Shown here in pieces: positions 5,989 through 7,484 of a stretch of 7,484 nucleotides of DNA. Each line of letters opens with the position of its first letter. Position 1 is the stretch's first letter. The notes below the pieces were generated by a model. It had not been told where the DNA came from and searched no databases. It was given only the letters and a program-made list of their open reading frames with translations. Source of the DNA: Proteobacteria bacterium UBA4656 (GTDB taxonomy: Bacteria; Pseudomonadota; Gammaproteobacteria; Xanthomonadales; Ahniellaceae); contig DHLY01000169.1 in assembly GCA_002405525.1 (NCBI GenBank), positions 67,276-74,759 of the forward strand. The letters run 5' to 3'. The position numbers and the translations under genes were made by a program.

Positions 5989-6816
5989 TCAGCGCCCGCG
6001 GCGCCGCAGCCCCGCCAGGGCCGGCACCAGGGCCAGCGCGGCGAACAAAAACAGCGGCAGCATCAGACGCGGCTCGGACAGCAGGCCGATGTCGATCCGC
6101 TCGCGGCTGGCGATCACATGCGCCAGCCCGGCGCCCACAGAGGCGTTCACCGTGCCGGTGAACCAGGCGCCGATCGCGGTGGCGGCCAGAAACAGTGGCC
6201 AGCGACAGCCGAGCCAGGCCAGCGCCACGCTGAACGGGCCCAGCGGGAACATCGGCAGCAGGCGCATGAAGAAGGTGTAGCTCGCCGGATTGCGCAGGTA
6301 GCCGTCGCGCACGCGGGCCAGCAGCGCGGGCGGCTGGCCGCCCGCGAACCAGTGGCGGGATGCGCCGAACAGCAGACTCGAGCCCAGCAGCCCGCCGGCC
6401 ATCCCGATCGCCCCGCCGATCCAGGTGCCGAACAGCACCCCCGACAACACCACGATGGCCAGTGCCCCAGGCAGTCCCGTTGCGATCACCCCGCCGGCGG
6501 CCAGCGCGAGGCCCGCCATCGTCGTCCAGGGATGCGCGCGAGCCTGCGCCTGCAGCCACTGCTGCTGGTCTGCAAGCCGGTCCAGCGCCAGTTCGCGAAA
6601 CAGGCCGCTGGCCAGCAGGAATGCGCCGCCGCCGAGCAGGACCAGCAGCGGCAGCGCGCGCGCCAGCCGTGCGCGCCGGCCGCGCTGGAACTGCACCGCC
6701 GCATCGACCAGCGGTGCGAGTTTGCGCGCCTCGGCGACGTCGCGGGCGATGGCGTCGCGGGCGCGCGCGACCGGGTCGGCTTCGCCTTCACCCGCGGGGC
6801 GCTGCGTCGGGTCCAT
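5989..6816 (-). CDS. VTT-domain (TVP38/TMEM64, SNARE-associated/DedA superfamily) membrane protein
   Basis: The product has 275 residues. A charged, probably cytoplasmic N-terminal stretch (1-52) precedes a helix at about 54-72, a soluble linker (73-98) and a membrane core (about 99-235). The core carries the marks of the family: Gly-rich GLPGALAIVVLSGVLFG (114-130), GGAIGMAGGLLGSSLLFG (134-151), and FFMRLLPMFPLGPFSVALAW (182-201) with the Arg and two Pro typical of the re-entrant loop. A last helix lies at 250-270 before a basic end. Relatives are transporters or lipid scramblases of uncertain substrate, and no substrate can be assigned here. The ATG at 6816 has GGAG four bases upstream. A terminator separates it from the preceding nuclease gene, and it lies 215 bases before the GH17-GT2 gene, so joint transcription with that gene is possible but not shown. 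Confidence 0.88.
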   Translation of the reverse strand: MDPTQRPAGEGEADPVARARDAIARDVAEARKLAPLVDAAVQFQRGRRARLARALPLLVLLGGGAFLLASGLFRELALDRLADQQQWLQAQARAHPWTTMAGLALAAGGVIATGLPGALAIVVLSGVLFGTWIGGAIGMAGGLLGSSLLFGASRHWFAGGQPPALLARVRDGYLRNPASYTFFMRLLPMFPLGPFSVALAWLGCRWPLFLAATAIGAWFTGTVNASVGAGLAHVIASRERIDIGLLSEPRLMLPLFLFAALALVPALAGLRRRGR

Positions 6817-6842
6817 GCGGCTCCAGCGGCAGACGGAACAAT

Positions 6843-6865
6843 GGCCCGGGCACGCCGCCCGGGCC
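6843..6865 (-). terminator. GC-rich hairpin terminator after the nuclease gene
   Basis: GGCCCGGG and CCCGGGCC pair perfectly over eight bases around a seven-base loop. On the minus strand the stem is followed by ATTGTTCC, a weak T-rich stretch. It lies 27 bases after the nuclease stop and 27 bases before the VTT start, which fits termination of the nuclease transcript. The missing long T-run leaves some doubt. Confidence 0.55.
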
Positions 6866-6891
6866 GGGGAATCGCGTGGCGCCGCGACCGT

Positions 6892-7484
6892 TCAGTCCGC
6901 CGCGGTGGCGGGCTCGAAGCCGGCAGCGAAGATCGAATCCTGCGGCCCGAAACCGGGCAGCGCAATGTAGGCCACGAGCGGATCGTGATCGGACAGACGA
7001 ACCGGAATCGCCGGGTCGGCGCGGTTGTCCTCGCCGAAATCGGCATTGATGCGCGCATGTTCGAGCCGGATTCCGGTCGCCGCCTTCGCCAGCGCCCCAC
7101 TGACCAGGACATGGTCGAGCGACTGCGCATTGCCACTGAACAGGAAGCTGTAGCGCTCGGTGATCGGCGTGTCCGGAGACAACGCGAGGTTGAGGAAGTC
7201 CGGCGTGACCAGATCCACGCCATCGCCCGGCACCAGGGTTTCGTTGTCCGGCGCGGGAGCGCCGGTGACGACGCCCATCATGTCCACGAAACCGTCGTTG
7301 AACTCGAAAGCGTTGAAGTCCCCGACCAGCACGATGTTCTGGTTCGGGTTGCCGGTCTGGCGCGCCTGGATGGCGTTGGCCACGAAGCTGGCCTGCTGCA
7401 GCCGCTTGAGCCGGACGCGCTTTCCGGTGGTGCAGAAACACGCTGCGTCGCCGGTGGCGGCCACGGTACTGTTGATATCGCTGC
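6892..7484 (-). CDS. Endonuclease/exonuclease/phosphatase (DNase I-fold) family protein, probably secreted; C-terminal part
   Basis: The frame is open from the right window edge to the TGA at 6894-6892, giving about 197 residues; the start lies outside the window. Codons upstream of the GTG at 7464 stay open and read SDINSTV, so that GTG is not the start. Active-site motifs of the metal-dependent DNase I-like fold are present: IVLVGDFNAFEF (Asp and Asn binding metal and phosphate), SLDHVLVS, and RLSDHDPLVAY (Asp-His of the catalytic pair). The arrangement resembles large extracellular nucleases of the ExeM/NucH type, whose upstream half often carries a signal peptide and lamin-tail or OB-fold domains; those cannot be seen here. 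After the domain comes the short tail GPQDSIFAAGFEPATAAD, recalling the IFxxGFE ends of many secreted proteins in Xanthomonadales relatives. Nuclease rather than phosphatase activity is inferred. A hairpin terminator follows. Confidence 0.87.
   Translation of the reverse strand, partial: SDINSTVAATGDAACFCTTGKRVRLKRLQQASFVANAIQARQTGNPNQNIVLVGDFNAFEFNDGFVDMMGVVTGAPAPDNETLVPGDGVDLVTPDFLNLALSPDTPITERYSFLFSGNAQSLDHVLVSGALAKAATGIRLEHARINADFGEDNRADPAIPVRLSDHDPLVAYIALPGFGPQDSIFAAGFEPATAAD

Noticed and set aside
5774..6559. In-frame upstream extension of the GH17-GT2 gene by 262 codons
   Set aside because: The extension has low-complexity Arg/Ala/Pro content, overlaps the well-supported VTT gene in another frame, and the ATG at 5773 has a good ribosome binding site right before the first membrane helix.
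7462..7464. GTG at 7464 as the start of the nuclease gene
   Set aside because: The frame is open to the window edge, and the DNase I-like fold needs about 100-150 more residues before the GDFNAF motif; the gene is truncated by the window, not short.

Overview
The window is about 70% GC and reads like a chromosome segment of a gammaproteobacterium of the Xanthomonadales/Lysobacterales type (Lysobacter/Luteimonas-like). This placement is inferred from base composition, from the protein families, from REP elements built on a TGTGGGAGCGAGCAACGCTCGCG core, and from the short IFxxGFE-like tail on a predicted secreted nuclease. No phage, transposase, CRISPR, tRNA or rRNA was seen.

Plus strand, left half. 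The 3' end of a YoaA/DinG-family DNA helicase (1-603) is followed by a 214-base gap, then a full creD-like inner-membrane protein gene (818-2143), then tsaB (2170-2865), which serves t6A tRNA modification. yoaA and tsaB are neighbours in E. coli; here creD sits between them. tsaB appears to have its own extended -10 element placed so that its mRNA would be leaderless.

Convergent junction, 2866-3118. This 253-base stretch has no gene but is dense in structure: a 14-base palindrome, a degenerate REP copy, a perfect 26-base inverted pair of REP elements, and, directly abutting, about eleven degenerate 7-base repeats (consensus RGGCCTC) running almost to the stop codon of the converging gene.

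Minus strand, right half. Reading leftward from the right edge: the C-terminal part of an endonuclease/exonuclease/phosphatase (DNase I-fold) protein, probably secreted (6892-7484, start outside the window); a GC-rich hairpin terminator; a VTT/TVP38-family membrane protein (5989-6816); a 215-base gap with two small inverted repeats; and an 884-residue membrane protein fusing a periplasmic GH17 transglucosylase domain to a cytoplasmic GT2 glucosyltransferase domain (3119-5773), the architecture of NdvB-type cyclic beta-1,3-glucan synthases.

The genes do not form one pathway. They are two runs that converge on the repeat-rich junction: DNA repair, envelope integrity and tRNA modification from the left; secreted nuclease, membrane protein and periplasmic glucan synthesis from the right. 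I see no clearly new multi-gene system. The most unusual parts are the REP pair fused to the heptamer array, the interrupted yoaA-tsaB pair with a leaderless tsaB, and the conserved-looking C-terminal tail of the nuclease.
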